A DNA stretch of 64,000 nucleotides from Variovorax sp. WS11. Its GTDB lineage: Bacteria; Pseudomonadota; Gammaproteobacteria; Burkholderiales; Burkholderiaceae_C. Position numbers and translations under genes: made by a program. The notes beneath the pieces were generated by a model. That model did no database searches, was not told the DNA's origin, and was given only the letters and a program-made list of their open reading frames with translations. This document shows, piece after piece, positions 16,729-24,714 of this stretch (the first letter of the stretch is position 1; each line of letters opens with the position of its first letter). The stretch covers positions 2,790,001-2,854,000 of the forward strand of contig NZ_JAAGOW010000001.1 of NCBI RefSeq assembly GCF_010499245.1. Direction: 5' to 3'.

Positions 16729-17769
16729 CTAGGGTTCCTTGCCGGTTTTCACCGGGTAGCCTGCCTCGCGCCACGCCTTCATGCCGCCGTCGAGCGCGAC
16801 CGCGTGCAGGAAGCCCATGTCGCGCAGCGTGGCCGCCGCCAGTGTCGAGATGTAGCCCAGCTCGCAGCAGCTCAGGATGCGCCGCGTCGGATCGGGCAGG
16901 TCCTGGTTGACGCGCAGCTCCAGCTGGCCGCGCGGCAGCAGGCGCGCGCCCGGCACATGGCCGGCCTCATAGGCGTCGCGCTCGCGCACATCGAGCACGA
17001 TCAGGTCGTCCTCGCCCGCCTCCACGCGCGCCTTGAGCTCGGCCAGCGACATGAAGGGCACCGTCGCCCCCGCCTCGGCCAGCAGGCGCGCCACGGTCTT
17101 GCCGCCGCTCATGTTGGTGCGCAGCGCCTCGGTCACATGGGTGGGCATGGTGAGGTTGAGGCTCCTCATCATCTCGACGAACTCGGCACGCTCGCGCTTT
17201 TGCAAGCGCGGGTTGGTCGCCAGCTCGTCGCCGATGGTCGAGTGCGTGCGCCCCTTGTAGTCGTGCGCCGGGCAGACCTTGAGCGCGGGGTCCAGGCGCA
17301 GCACGCGGTTGAAGAGGCTGTCGTAGAGCGCCTCGGGGTCGCCGCTGGGCAGGTCGGTGCGGCCGGTGGCGCCGATCAGCAGCGTGTCGCCGGTGAACAG
17401 GCGGTCTTCCACCTGCAGGCACATCGAGTCGGCCGTGTGGCCCGGCGTGTGCAGCACCGAGAGCCTGAGCTTGCCCAGCACCAGCATCTCGCCGTCGGCC
17501 AGCCGGAGCTCGACGAAGGGCGCGGGGCTGGCGCGGTGCATCACCACCGGCACCTTGAGCTGGCGCGCCAGTTCGCGCGTGGCGGAGAAGTGGTCGGCGT
17601 GCGTGTGGGTATCGATCAGGTAGCGGATGCGCACGCCGTGGCGCGCCGCCAAGCCCAGGTAATGGTCGATCTGGCTGAGCTCCGGGTCGATCAGCGCGGC
17701 GCCGCAGCTCTGCTCGCAGCCGACCAGGTAGGACTGGCAGCCGCCGGTCGCGACCTGCTCGAAGACCAT
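16729..17769 (-). CDS. MBL-fold hydrolase fused to rhodanese domain (ETHE1-like)
   Basis: The 346-residue protein has an N-terminal metallo-beta-lactamase domain with the metal motif THTHADH (residue ~54) and TPGHTADSMCL, GDTLLIG and CPAHDYKGRT, as in persulfide dioxygenases (ETHE1/Blh). A C-terminal rhodanese domain (IVLDVRERDAYEAGHVPGAR) has its catalytic loop at LSCCELGYIS. Such fusions oxidise glutathione persulfide to sulfite and pass sulfane sulfur. It begins 14 bp after the 1-Cys peroxiredoxin gene, so co-transcription is likely. One of the two adjacent cysteines is the probable rhodanese nucleophile. Confidence 0.88.
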   Translation of the reverse strand: MVFEQVATGGCQSYLVGCEQSCGAALIDPELSQIDHYLGLAARHGVRIRYLIDTHTHADHFSATRELARQLKVPVVMHRASPAPFVELRLADGEMLVLGKLRLSVLHTPGHTADSMCLQVEDRLFTGDTLLIGATGRTDLPSGDPEALYDSLFNRVLRLDPALKVCPAHDYKGRTHSTIGDELATNPRLQKRERAEFVEMMRSLNLTMPTHVTEALRTNMSGGKTVARLLAEAGATVPFMSLAELKARVEAGEDDLIVLDVRERDAYEAGHVPGARLLPRGQLELRVNQDLPDPTRRILSCCELGYISTLAAATLRDMGFLHAVALDGGMKAWREAGYPVKTGKEP

Positions 17770-17783
17770 GCGGTCCGCCGGGC

Positions 17784-18443
17784 TCAGCCGGGTTGCTTCA
17801 CCACGCGCAGGTAAGGTTTGGGCGATTCCCAGCCGCCGGGGAACAGCTTCTTGGCATCGTCGTCGGAGACGGAGCCGGCGATGATCACGTCCTCGCCCTG
17901 CTTCCAGTTCACCGGCGTCGCGACCTTGTGCTTGGCGGTCAGCTGCATGGAGTCGAGCACGCGCAGGATCTCGTCGAAGTTGCGGCCGGTGGTCATCGGG
18001 TAGGTCAGCATCAGCTTGATCTTCTTGTCGGGGCCGATGACGAAGACCGAGCGCACGGTCGCGTTCGTGGCGGCGGTGCGCCCCTCGGAGGTGCCCGGCT
18101 CCTCGGCCGGCAGCATGTTGTAGAGCTTGGCCACCGCGAGGTCGGTGTCGCCGATCATCGGGTAGGTGGGCCGGTGGCCCTGCGTTTCCTCGATGTCGTC
18201 GGACCAGCGGTCATGGGCGTCCACCGGGTCGATGCTCAGGCCGATCAGCTTGGCGTTGCGCTTGCTGAACTCGGGCTCGATCTTGGCCATGTAGCCCAGC
18301 TCGGTGGTGCACACCGGCGTGAAGTCCTTGGGGTGGGAGAACAGGACCGCCCATTGGTCGCCGATCCATTGGTGAAAGTCGATGTCCCCCTTGGTGGTCT
18401 TGGCCTTGAAGTTGGGGGCCTCGTCGTTGATGCGCAGTGACAT
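17784..18443 (-). CDS. 1-Cys peroxiredoxin (PRDX6/LsfA-like)
   Basis: This 219-residue thiol peroxidase reduces H2O2 and organic hydroperoxides. The catalytic motif is HPKDFTPVCTTELG with the peroxidatic Cys near residue 45. No resolving Cys follows, and the long C-terminal extension (NWKQGEDVIIAGSVSDDDAK) is that of the Prx6 subfamily. A good AGGAG lies before the ATG at 18443. It leads a likely operon with the persulfide-dioxygenase-like fusion, consistent with joint handling of peroxides and reactive sulfur. Confidence 0.94.
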   Translation of the reverse strand: MSLRINDEAPNFKAKTTKGDIDFHQWIGDQWAVLFSHPKDFTPVCTTELGYMAKIEPEFSKRNAKLIGLSIDPVDAHDRWSDDIEETQGHRPTYPMIGDTDLAVAKLYNMLPAEEPGTSEGRTAATNATVRSVFVIGPDKKIKLMLTYPMTTGRNFDEILRVLDSMQLTAKHKVATPVNWKQGEDVIIAGSVSDDDAKKLFPGGWESPKPYLRVVKQPG

Positions 18444-18614
18444 GTTCGCTCCTCTGAAAAAGAATGACTGACGACAAACGCTGTTGCCGCACCGGGCGGC
18501 AAGACTTAGAGCATAGAAGACTGGCGCGCCGGATGCCAGCGTCGGTTGTGTGACAGCACGAGGCGCGGGCCTTTGCCGCGGCGCACAAGGGCAGGCGCCG
18601 TGGCGCCGCTCGGC

Positions 18615-18779
18615 TCAGCTCTTCTTGGTGGTCTTCGCGAAGAACTGCGTCGGCTTGTGCTCGACCGAGTCGCTGCCGCACTTGGGGCAGCGCAGCTGCA
18701 CGGTCTCATGCTCCGCGATGTGCTCGGCGTGTTCGAACACCTCGCCGCACTTCTGGCAGCGGTACTGATAGGTAGGCAT
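18615..18779 (-). CDS. FmdB-family zinc-ribbon protein, 54 aa
   Basis: Translation of the minus strand from the ATG at 18779 gives a short protein starting MPTYQYRCQKCGEVFEHAEH. It has two zinc knuckles (CQKCG and CPKCG) and a lysine-rich end, KTTKKS. This is the FmdB/CxxC-CxxC small regulatory protein pattern (usual length 50-110). These proteins are widespread and poorly characterised; some are linked to formamide or porin gene control. It stands alone between the peroxiredoxin and the LysR gene. Confidence 0.8.
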   Translation of the reverse strand: MPTYQYRCQKCGEVFEHAEHIAEHETVQLRCPKCGSDSVEHKPTQFFAKTTKKS

Positions 18780-18888
18780 TGCGCGTCTCCATCGTGTGAC
18801 GGCCGGAGGCGGCGATTCGCCCCGCAGGCCAGCGGGCTCCGGTGCACGGGGCCGATGCTAAACCCAACGAGCACAGGGGGCCAGCCGT

Positions 18889-19812
18889 TCAGCGGCGCGC
18901 GGCGGAGTCGGCCTCGGCCGAGGCCTGCGCCGCCAGCCAGCCGCGAAAGGCCGCGAGCGCGGGCCGCTCGTCCGTGCTGGCCGGCGTGACCAGGAAATAC
19001 CCTCGCTCCGCCTGCAGCGGGCGGTCGCAGGCCACGACCAGCTCGCCGCGCGCCAGCTCGGGCTCGATCAGCATGCGCGGCATGAGCGCCAGGCCCAGGC
19101 CGTGCGCGGCAGCGACCGCGATCATCGAGAACAGCTCGTAGCGCGGGCCGCTGCGCGCGCGCGGCGCATCCACCTTCTGGGCGTCGAACCACTGGGCCCA
19201 GCCGTCGGGCCGGGTGCTCTGCTGCAGCAGCGGCATCCGCGCGATCGCGGCCGGCGACAGCTGCGCCTTGGCGCCGAGCAGGGCAGGGTTGCACACCGGC
19301 ACCACGTCCTCGTGCAGCAGCAGCACCGAGTGCGTGCCGGCCCAGTTGGCGGCCTGCGCGGGCGTGCCGGCGTAGAGCGCGGCGTCGAAGGGCGTGTCGT
19401 TGAAGAGAAAAGGGCGGGTGCGCGTCTCGATGTGGACCGTGATGTCGGGGTGCTTCGCGGCGAAGTCCGGCAGCCGCGGGATCAGCCAGCGGGTAGCGAA
19501 GGTCGGCACCGCCGCCAGCTGCAACGCGCCGCCCAGGCCCTGGCGCGCCATGGCATCGAGCGTGTCGCGCTCCATGCTGTCGAGCTGGCGCGCGGTCTGG
19601 CGTGCGTAGTCGGCGCCGGCCGGCGTCAGCGCCACGCCGTGGCGGGTGCGGCGGAACAGCGCCATGCCCAGGAAGTCCTCCAGCGCCGTGATCTGGCGCG
19701 AGACCGCGCTCTGCGTCAGCGCGAGTTCCTGCGCCGCGCGCGTGTAGCTCTCGTGCCGGGCGGCGGCCTCGAAGCAGATCAGGGCCTGGGTGGAAGGGAG
19801 TCTTCGGCGCAT
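18889..19812 (-). CDS. gcdR: LysR family regulator of the glutarate locus (GcdR/GcvA-like)
   Basis: The 307-residue regulator has a GcvA-type N-terminus (LICFEAAARHESYTRAAQEL, LTQSAVSRQITALEDFLG) and a LysR effector domain. It is divergent from a glutaryl-CoA dehydrogenase gene that is followed by a class III CoA transferase, the arrangement described for gcdR-gcdH-gcdG in Pseudomonas, where GcdR activates glutarate catabolism. The symbol is assigned from this context. The 174-bp gap to gcdH should hold its binding site, but I see no exact T-N11-A dyad there. Confidence 0.82.
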   Translation of the reverse strand: MRRRLPSTQALICFEAAARHESYTRAAQELALTQSAVSRQITALEDFLGMALFRRTRHGVALTPAGADYARQTARQLDSMERDTLDAMARQGLGGALQLAAVPTFATRWLIPRLPDFAAKHPDITVHIETRTRPFLFNDTPFDAALYAGTPAQAANWAGTHSVLLLHEDVVPVCNPALLGAKAQLSPAAIARMPLLQQSTRPDGWAQWFDAQKVDAPRARSGPRYELFSMIAVAAAHGLGLALMPRMLIEPELARGELVVACDRPLQAERGYFLVTPASTDERPALAAFRGWLAAQASAEADSAARR

Positions 19813-19986
19813 GGTATGCGGGTGCTACATAGTTGATCGAAGCCGTCTGCCAATGAGGCTCGATCGGGCATTGTGCGATGAAGTGAGCAAAGCGCATAAC
19901 TGGGTGCCGAATCTTCGTTTGCGCTCAAAGGGTGGGCCGCTTAGGATCGCACCAGCATCCCCCGCCACCTACACCGGAGACCGCAC

Positions 19987-21183
19987 ATGGCCCACGCCGC
20001 ATTCCATTGGGACGACCCCCTCCTGCTCGACCAGCAGCTCACCAGCGAAGAGCGCCAGGTGCGCGACGCCGCCCACGCCTACTGCCAGGGCCAGCTCGCA
20101 CCGCGCGTGCTCGAAGGCTTCCGCAACGGCAAGACCGACCCGAAGATCTTCCGCGAGATGGGCGAGCTCGGCCTGCTCGGCCCGACCATCCCCGAGCAGT
20201 ACGGCGGCCCCGCGCTGAACTACGTCTGCTACGGCCTGATCGCGCGCGAAGTCGAGCGCGTCGACTCCGGCTACCGCTCGATGGCCAGCGTGCAGAGCTC
20301 GCTGGTGATGGTGCCGATCAACGAATTCGGCACCGAGGCGCAGAAGCAGGAGTACCTGCCCAAGCTGGCCACCGGCGAATGGATCGGCTGCTTCGGCCTG
20401 ACCGAGCCCGACCACGGCTCCGACCCCGGCAGCATGGTCACCCGCGCCAAGAAGGTGCCGGGCGGCTACGCGCTCACCGGCGCCAAGATGTGGATCAGCA
20501 ACAGCCCGATCGCCGACGTGTTCGTGGTGTGGGCCAAGGAAGTGAGCGAGGGCGGCGCCGTCGGCCCGATCCGCGGCTTCGTGCTGGAAAAGGGCATGAA
20601 GGGCCTGTCGGCTCCCGAGATCCACGGCAAGGTCGGCCTGCGCGCCAGCATCACCGGCGAGATCGTGATGGACAACGTGTTCTGCCCCGAGGAGAACGCC
20701 TTCCCCGAGGTGCGCGGCCTGAAGGGCCCCTTCACCTGCCTCAACAGCGCGCGCTACGGCATTTCCTGGGGCGCGCTCGGCGCGGCCGAGGACTGCTGGC
20801 ACCGTGCCCGCCAGTACACGCTGGACCGCAAGCAGTTCGGCCGCCCGCTCGCCGCCAACCAGCTGATCCAGAAGAAGCTGGCCGACATGCAGACCGAGAT
20901 CACGCTGGGCCTGCAGGGCTGCCTGCGCTTGGGCCGCATGAAGGACGAGGGCACGGCTTCCGTCGAGGTCACCTCCCTGCTCAAGCGCAACTCCTGCGGC
21001 AAGGCGCTGGACATCGCCCGCCTGGCGCGCGACATGATGGGCGGCAACGGCATCAGCGACGAGTTCGGCGTGGCGCGGCACCTGGTGAATCTCGAGGTGG
21101 TCAACACCTACGAGGGCACGCACGACATCCATGCGCTGATCCTCGGCCGTGCCATCACGGGCATCGCGGCCTTTGCCAACTGA
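19987..21183 (+). CDS. gcdH: Glutaryl-CoA dehydrogenase
   Basis: This FAD enzyme converts glutaryl-CoA to crotonyl-CoA and CO2 in lysine, tryptophan and glutarate degradation. The 398-residue product is full length. Diagnostic segments are [37 protein letters not shown] (flavin/substrate loop) and the catalytic Glu in [20 protein letters not shown] at residue ~376, a position specific to this subgroup of acyl-CoA dehydrogenases. It is transcribed away from gcdR and is followed after 174 bp by a CoA transferase that would supply glutaryl-CoA. Confidence 0.95.
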   Translation: MAHAAFHWDDPLLLDQQLTSEERQVRDAAHAYCQGQLAPRVLEGFRNGKTDPKIFREMGELGLLGPTIPEQYGGPALNYVCYGLIAREVERVDSGYRSMASVQSSLVMVPINEFGTEAQKQEYLPKLATGEWIGCFGLTEPDHGSDPGSMVTRAKKVPGGYALTGAKMWISNSPIADVFVVWAKEVSEGGAVGPIRGFVLEKGMKGLSAPEIHGKVGLRASITGEIVMDNVFCPEENAFPEVRGLKGPFTCLNSARYGISWGALGAAEDCWHRARQYTLDRKQFGRPLAANQLIQKKLADMQTEITLGLQGCLRLGRMKDEGTASVEVTSLLKRNSCGKALDIARLARDMMGGNGISDEFGVARHLVNLEVVNTYEGTHDIHALILGRAITGIAAFAN

Positions 21184-21357
21184 CCATGGGCCCCCACGCT
21201 CATCACTTCGTGTATTCGCTGCCCCCCGAGGGGGCTGAGTGCCGCGGCTCCAAGCCTGCCTGCGCAGGCTTGGACGGCACGAAGAGCCGTCGCGTCTCGC
21301 GGCGGCGCGACCTGCAAGGTCAGGCCTCCCTTGGGGCGGCCCGGCGGGAGGCCTGAC
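21184..21357 (+). repeat. Hairpin-rich intergenic element with three stem-loops
   Basis: Three strong stems follow one another. GCCCCC/GGGGGC (21221-21235) has loop CGA. CCAAGCCTG/CAGGCTTGG (21250-21273) has a 6-base loop. GTCAGGCCTCCC/GGGAGGCCTGAC (21319-21357) has a 15-base loop. The last ends at the base before the ATG of the CoA transferase. The first hairpin with its flanks resembles a family of intergenic repeats I associate with Comamonadaceae genomes, but only one copy is present in this window. Confidence 0.65.
21319..21357 (+). promoter_or_regulatory. 12-bp stem enclosing the CoA-transferase Shine-Dalgarno
   Basis: The 3' arm GGGAGGCCTGAC contains the GGGAGG that should act as ribosome-binding site for the ATG at 21358. 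It pairs perfectly with GTCAGGCCTCCC at 21319-21330. Folded, the mRNA would hide the initiation site, so expression of the CoA transferase would depend on translation or helicase activity from upstream, or on a factor that opens the stem. Confidence 0.65.
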
Positions 21358-22590
21358 ATGGCCGCGGCAGCACTCGACGGCATCAAGGTTCTCGATCTTT
21401 CGCGCGTGCTCGCGGGCCCGTGGTGCACCCAGATCCTCGCGGACCTGGGTGCCGACGTGGTCAAGATCGAGCGCCCCGGCGTCGGCGACGACACGCGCAC
21501 CTGGGGCCCGCCCTTCCTGAAGGACGCCGAGGGCCGCGACACCGACCAGGCCACCTACTTCACGTCCTGCAACCGCAACAAGCGCTCGGTCACCATCGAC
21601 ATGGCGACCGCGGAAGGGCAGGCGCTCCTCAAGAAGATGGCGGCGCAGGCCGACATCGTGGTCGAGAACTTCAAGACCGGCGGGCTCAGGCAGTACGGGT
21701 TGGACTATGAGAGCCTGCGCGCCATCAACCCGCGCCTGGTCTACTGCAGCGTGACCGGCTTCGGCCATGACGGCCCGCATGCCTCGCGCGCCGGCTACGA
21801 CCTGATGATCCAGGCCACCAGCGGCATGATGAGCATCACCGGCCGCCCCGACGACGCGCCCGGCGGTGGCCCGCTGCGCGTGGGCGTGGCGCTCACCGAC
21901 CTCTTCACCGGCGTCTACGCGGCCACGGCGATCCTGGCCGCGATCGAGGTGCGGCACCGCACCGGCGAGGGCCAGCACGTCGACATGGCGCTGCTCGACG
22001 TCGGCATGGCCATCCTCGCCAACCAGGCCAGCGCCTTCCTCAACACCGGCGTCGCGCCCCAGCGCCAGGGCAACAGCCATCCGAGCCTTGCGCCCTACCA
22101 GGACTTCCACACCAAGGACGGCGCGATGCTGCTGGCCATCGGCAACAACGGCCAGTTCACGCGCTTCTGCGAGGCGGCCGGCCAGGCCGAATGGGCGAGC
22201 GACCCGCGCTTTGCCACCAACACCCTGCGCGTGCGGCACCGCGAGGTGCTGATCCCGATGATGGAGACCGTCACGCGCACCCGGACCACCGCCGAGTGGA
22301 TCGCGCTGCTGGAAGACAAGGCCGTGCCCTGCGGCCCGATCAACAACATCGCCCAGGCCTTCGAGGACGAGCAGGTCAAGGCGCGCGGCCTCGCGGTAAC
22401 TCTGCCGCGCCAGGCCGGCGACGGCATCGCGCAGATCGTGGGCGTCGCCAGCCCGCTGCGCCTGCAGGGCACGCCGCCCGTGCTGCGGCACGCGCCGCCG
22501 GCGCTCGGGCAGCACACGGACGAGGTGCTGGCCGAGATGGGGCTCGACGAGCAGCAACGCGCGGCGCTGCGCGATGCGGGCGTGATCTAG
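21358..22590 (+). CDS. gcdG: CaiB/BaiF class III CoA transferase, probable glutarate CoA-transferase
   Basis: The 410-residue enzyme moves CoA between carboxylic acids. Hallmarks are the N-terminal GIKVLDLSRVLAGPWCTQIL, NRNKRSVTIDM, and the catalytic Asp (about residue 148) in AGYDLMIQATSGMMSITG. Its position directly after gcdH and under the same LysR suggests succinyl-CoA:glutarate CoA transferase activity (GcdG/SUGCT type). The symbol is by context. The start at 21358 is the first residue of the conserved N-terminus. Its ribosome-binding site lies in a long hairpin. Confidence 0.87.
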   Translation: MAAAALDGIKVLDLSRVLAGPWCTQILADLGADVVKIERPGVGDDTRTWGPPFLKDAEGRDTDQATYFTSCNRNKRSVTIDMATAEGQALLKKMAAQADIVVENFKTGGLRQYGLDYESLRAINPRLVYCSVTGFGHDGPHASRAGYDLMIQATSGMMSITGRPDDAPGGGPLRVGVALTDLFTGVYAATAILAAIEVRHRTGEGQHVDMALLDVGMAILANQASAFLNTGVAPQRQGNSHPSLAPYQDFHTKDGAMLLAIGNNGQFTRFCEAAGQAEWASDPRFATNTLRVRHREVLIPMMETVTRTRTTAEWIALLEDKAVPCGPINNIAQAFEDEQVKARGLAVTLPRQAGDGIAQIVGVASPLRLQGTPPVLRHAPPALGQHTDEVLAEMGLDEQQRAALRDAGVI

Positions 22591-22603
22591 AGGCACTGCC
22601 GTT

Positions 22604-22668
22604 GCGGCGAATAGAGGCCTTATTCACCGCATTTTTTGCGGCGAATAGCCAGCCGTGTGCGGCGAATG
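22604..22668 (+). promoter_or_regulatory. Repeated GCGGCGAATA operator-like boxes before the Fic gene
   Basis: GCGGCGAATA occurs at 22604-22613 and 22638-22647, GCGGCGAATG at 22659-22668, and an inverted near copy TATTCACCGC at 22621-22630. The last box ends 16 bp before the Fic start codon. Clustered direct and inverted boxes in the promoter of a protein with a C-terminal winged-helix-like region suggest autoregulation. Confidence 0.65.
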
Positions 22669-22684
22669 GGCGCACAATCTCCGC

Positions 22685-23815
22685 ATGAACAGCGGCGAAA
22701 GCGACGAAGGCCTCTACATCTGGGAGGACCCCGGCTGGCCGCGCCTGCGCTACGACCTCACGGTTCTCGCCGCACCGCTCGCCGCCGTTCACGCCGCCCA
22801 GGGGCATCTTCGAGGCCGCATGGCCGACGTGGGCCTATCGCAGCGTGATGCCACCACCTTGCGGGTGCTGACCGACGACGTCGTCAAGACCAGCGAGATC
22901 GAGGGTGAACGGCTCAATCCCGAGACCGTCCGCTCGTCCATCGCCCGCCGGCTGGGCCTGGACATAGGCGCATTGGCGCCCGCGGACCGGCATGTCGACG
23001 GCGTGGTCGACATGGTGCTCGACGCCACCGGCGCGCATGCGCAGCCGCTCACGCGAGAGCGCCTTTTCGGCTGGCATGCGGCACTCTTCCCGACGGGCTA
23101 CAGCGGCCTCGCGCCGATCCGCACCGGCACCTGGCGTGACGATGCGAGTGGAGCGATGCAGGTGGTCTCCGGCGCCATCGGCCGGCGCAAGGTGCACTTC
23201 GAGGCGCCGCCCGCGCCGCGGCTCGAAGCGGAGATGGCCCGCTTTCTCGAATGGTTCGAGCTGTCCACAGAGGGCGATCGGCTCGTGCACGCAGGCCTCG
23301 CGCACCTCTGGTTCGTCACCTTGCACCCCTTCGACGACGGCAACGGCCGTATCGCACGTGCCGTCGGCGACATGGCCCTGGCCCGCGCGGACCGCTCCGC
23401 GCAGCGCTTCTACAGCCTCTCGGCCCAGATCCAGCGCGAGCGCAAGGACTACTACGACATGCTGGAGCGCACGCAAAAGGGCCCGATGGACGTCACGCCC
23501 TGGCTAGTTTGGTTCCTGGGCTGCCTCTTGCGCGCCGTCGAGGGCGCGGAAGCCTCGCTGTCCGCCGTGCTGGCCAAGTCCCGCGTTTGGCAGCGCTGGG
23601 CGGAGCTGCCGCTCAACGAGCGGCAGATCAAGTTGCTCAATCGCCTGCTCGACGGCTTCGAGGGCAAGCTCACGAGCAGCAAGTGGGCCGCCATCGCCAA
23701 GTGCTCCGCCGACACGGCCTTGCGCGACATCGGCGACCTGGTGGCGCGCGGGGTGTTGAAGAAGTCCGGGTCCGGCGGGCGCAGCACCAGCTACGAGCTG
23801 GTCATGCCGACCTGA
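22685..23815 (+). CDS. Fic-domain protein with N-terminal DUF4172 and internal inhibitory motif
   Basis: This 376-residue predicted AMP-transferase modifies target hydroxyls with AMP. An N-terminal DUF4172-like segment (YIWEDPGWPRLRYD) precedes the class II inhibitory helix TSEIEGE (residues ~69-75), whose Glu blocks ATP, and the complete Fic motif HPFDDGNGRIAR (residue ~214). The C-terminal ~80 residues (LPLNERQIKLLNRL ... ADTALRDIGDLVARGVLKK) look like a winged helix that could bind DNA. No separate antitoxin gene is adjacent, consistent with self-inhibition. The start at 22685 follows the operator-like repeats; an earlier ATG at 22655 would overlap them. Confidence 0.88.
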   Translation: MNSGESDEGLYIWEDPGWPRLRYDLTVLAAPLAAVHAAQGHLRGRMADVGLSQRDATTLRVLTDDVVKTSEIEGERLNPETVRSSIARRLGLDIGALAPADRHVDGVVDMVLDATGAHAQPLTRERLFGWHAALFPTGYSGLAPIRTGTWRDDASGAMQVVSGAIGRRKVHFEAPPAPRLEAEMARFLEWFELSTEGDRLVHAGLAHLWFVTLHPFDDGNGRIARAVGDMALARADRSAQRFYSLSAQIQRERKDYYDMLERTQKGPMDVTPWLVWFLGCLLRAVEGAEASLSAVLAKSRVWQRWAELPLNERQIKLLNRLLDGFEGKLTSSKWAAIAKCSADTALRDIGDLVARGVLKKSGSGGRSTSYELVMPT

Positions 23816-23818
23816 AGG

Positions 23819-24277
23819 TCATAGCACCCGCCCCACGATCGCCAGGGCGAACACCGCCACGCCCAGCGCGATGTTCAGCTCCACCAGCCGGCGGATCGTG
23901 TTGAGCTGGCCCGCGGCCACCGGCCACTCGCGGGCGGCGACGGCGCGCAGCAGGCGCGGATAAGGCGCGAAGCGGACGTGGAGGAACACGGCCATCATCG
24001 CCAGCCCGATGGCCATCATGGCGTGCACACTCCAATGCACGCGGGCGAAGCCGCCCGCCCGCCAGACCATGCCGAGTCCGCTGGCCAGCAGCACGACGAT
24101 GGCGACGGAGACGCCGGCGAAGAAGCGCGACAGCGCCTGCGCCATCAGCGGCAGCCGCAGCGGCGGCTCGAGCACCGCGACGGCGGAAGGGCGAACGGCG
24201 AAGTGCATGACGGCCATGCCGCCCACCCAGAAGGCGGCGGCGAGCAGATGCAGCAGGAGCAGGAGGGCTTGGGGCAT
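23819..24277 (-). CDS. CopD-like four-helix membrane protein
   Basis: The 152-residue protein has four predicted membrane helices with His residues in the first two (LLLLLHLLAAAFWVGGMAVMHF). This pattern fits the CopD/DUF4149-like family of possible copper or haem-associated inner-membrane proteins. The start is placed at 24277 (MPQALLLLLH), at the beginning of the first helix. The gene converges on the Fic gene with a 3-bp gap. No copper-resistance partner is nearby, so the role is open. Confidence 0.68.
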   Translation of the reverse strand: MPQALLLLLHLLAAAFWVGGMAVMHFAVRPSAVAVLEPPLRLPLMAQALSRFFAGVSVAIVVLLASGLGMVWRAGGFARVHWSVHAMMAIGLAMMAVFLHVRFAPYPRLLRAVAAREWPVAAGQLNTIRRLVELNIALGVAVFALAIVGRVL

Positions 24278-24329
24278 GGCAGCGCGCAGCTTAGTCCACA
24301 AACGCGTGCGGCGCGCCATGGGACGCAAG

Positions 24330-24704
24330 TCAGTTCGCGTTCGTCAGCACCTCGATCCGATGACCGTCGAGGTCGAGAAAGATTGCGCCGAAGTAAGTCG
24401 GGCTGATATCGGGCCGCTCGCGCGGCGTGAACACGTCCTTCGCCGATGCAGCCATCGCCGCTTCATGGACTGCCGACACCTCGGCGCGCGAGGCCGCACC
24501 GAACGCGAGATGGGTGCCACGCGCCGTCACCCTTTCCTCCATGGGAACGGGGTAGAGAAAGAACGACCAATGCGACGGAATGCCGAATGCTGCTTCGGCG
24601 CCGGTATCCCGCAGCAGGGTCAGGCCCAGCGGTGCCAGCACGCGCTGGTAGAAGGCCACCGCCTGGGCATAGTGGTTCGTGCCGAGCGAAACGTGATCGA
24701 TCAT
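24330..24704 (-). CDS. VOC (glyoxalase/bleomycin-resistance-like) family protein
   Basis: This is a 124-residue protein with the vicinal-oxygen-chelate fold: MIDHVSLGTNHYAQAVAFYQ at the start, GTHLAFGAASRAEV in the middle and DLDGHRIEVLTNAN at the end, which supplies the last metal-ligand Glu. Family members include glyoxalase I, dioxygenases and antibiotic-binding proteins, and length and motifs do not decide among them. It begins 10 bp after the stop of the PLP-dependent lyase on the same strand, so the two are probably one transcript. Confidence 0.85.
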   Translation of the reverse strand: MIDHVSLGTNHYAQAVAFYQRVLAPLGLTLLRDTGAEAAFGIPSHWSFFLYPVPMEERVTARGTHLAFGAASRAEVSAVHEAAMAASAKDVFTPRERPDISPTYFGAIFLDLDGHRIEVLTNAN

Positions 24705-24714
24705 GGTGTCGTCC

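Noticed and set aside
22685..23815. The Fic gene as half of a two-gene toxin-antitoxin pair
   Set aside because: No small antitoxin gene is adjacent, and the protein carries its own inhibitory TSEIEGE helix.
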